Origin: Actinomycetes bacterium
Lineage (GTDB): Bacteria > Actinomycetota > Acidimicrobiia > Acidimicrobiales > SZUA-35
Reading direction: 5' to 3'
DNA: 15,090 bases
Assembly: GCA_024227975.1 (NCBI GenBank)
Contig: JAAETV010000611.1
Span: 1 to 15,090 of the forward strand
Position 1 is the stretch's first letter. Each line of letters opens with the position of its first letter. The position numbers and the translations under genes were made by a program. Below the pieces are notes generated by a model. It was not told the DNA's origin, searched no databases, and saw only the letters and a program-made list of their open reading frames with translations. Below, in pieces: positions 14,846 to 15,090 of the stretch.

Positions 14846-15090
14846 CTAGGAGGCGGTGACGGCGGCCGCGGCCACGATCACTACGGCCAAGCCAAGGACC
14901 ATCTGCTGGATCCCGATCAGTGCCGCCCGACGTGGTGGGGTTCGTAGGTCACTGAGATGGATGATGGCGAGAAGGCCGATGACAAATGCGGCCGCCGCCG
15001 GAACCGCATCGGTCAACCAGCCAACGACGACGATGACGACCGCCATCAGCTGGGCCGCATCACTGGGCCAGGTCGGCCCGGGCTCGGGCC
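14846..15090 (-). CDS. Small membrane protein, two TM helices, possibly 5' truncated at window edge
   Basis: From ATG 15046 the product has 66 aa with two hydrophobic helices (AVVIVVVGWLTDAV...FVIGLLAII, and LGLAVVIVAAAAV) around a basic loop (LRTPPRRAALIG). The frame stays open from there to the window edge (15090), reading PGPTWPSDAAQL just before the Met, so the true start may lie outside. No family is recognised. It converges on the aminotransferase with a 48-bp gap, in which a short CCGGC-TGC-GCCGG stem (14806-14818) has no T-run. Confidence 0.5.
   Translation of the reverse strand, partial: PEPGPTWPSDAAQLMAVVIVVVGWLTDAVPAAAAFVIGLLAIIHLSDLRTPPRRAALIGIQQMVLGLAVVIVAAAAVTAS

Noticed and set aside
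1..15090. tRNA, rRNA, CRISPR array, insertion sequence or phage attachment site
   Set aside because: I looked for cloverleaf-like segments, repeat-spacer patterns, transposase motifs and terminal inverted repeats and saw none.

Overview
The window is high-GC bacterial DNA with dense, short-spaced genes, many GTG starts and few recognisable promoters. An F420-type luciferase-like oxidoreductase, an IpdAB-like CoA-transferase pair and several CoA-ester enzymes suggest an actinobacterium, perhaps an Acidimicrobiia-like lineage. The taxon is inferred from gene content, not from a marker gene.

Left part (1-4100), + strand except the last item: the C-terminal part of a sulfatase (catalytic N-terminus outside the window), a SnoaL-like protein, a class I methyltransferase broken by an internal deletion and a frame change, and a two-TM protein with a PH-like tail. 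On the - strand at 2792-4060 lies a full-length but decayed gene. It resembles the linalool dehydratase/isomerase family and carries four in-frame stops and several frameshifts.

Middle part (4160-6560), + strand: a crotonase-fold protein lacking one of the two classical catalytic glutamates. Next come a strong 12-bp inverted repeat, a 47-codon ORF with a very good ribosome site, and a 28-codon ORF whose stop overlaps the GTG start of a REC-EAL response regulator (a predicted c-di-GMP phosphodiesterase).

Right part (6596-13168), - strand: a compact six-gene operon. In transcription order it holds two tandem carboxyltransferase paralogues, a CnbZ/RidA-like deaminase-family protein, an LLM-class oxidoreductase, and the A and B subunits of an IpdAB-like CoA-transferase/hydrolase. 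Two junctions overlap by 4 bp, one is directly abutting, and the others are gaps of about 25-32 bp. The set looks like a catabolic module acting on CoA thioesters, possibly of a nitrogen-containing or ring-derived substrate. No biotin carboxylase or biotin carrier gene is present in the window.

Twenty bases beyond the operon's start, and divergent from it, are a 122-aa protein resembling the C-terminus of N,N-dimethylformamidase large subunits and a class III (glutamate-1-semialdehyde aminomutase-like) aminotransferase. A small two-TM protein on the - strand runs off the right edge.

The items most worth follow-up are the carboxyltransferase pair with complementary defects and its operon, the small-ORF/hairpin leader before the EAL protein, and the two gene remnants. 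I saw no tRNA, rRNA, CRISPR array or insertion sequence.
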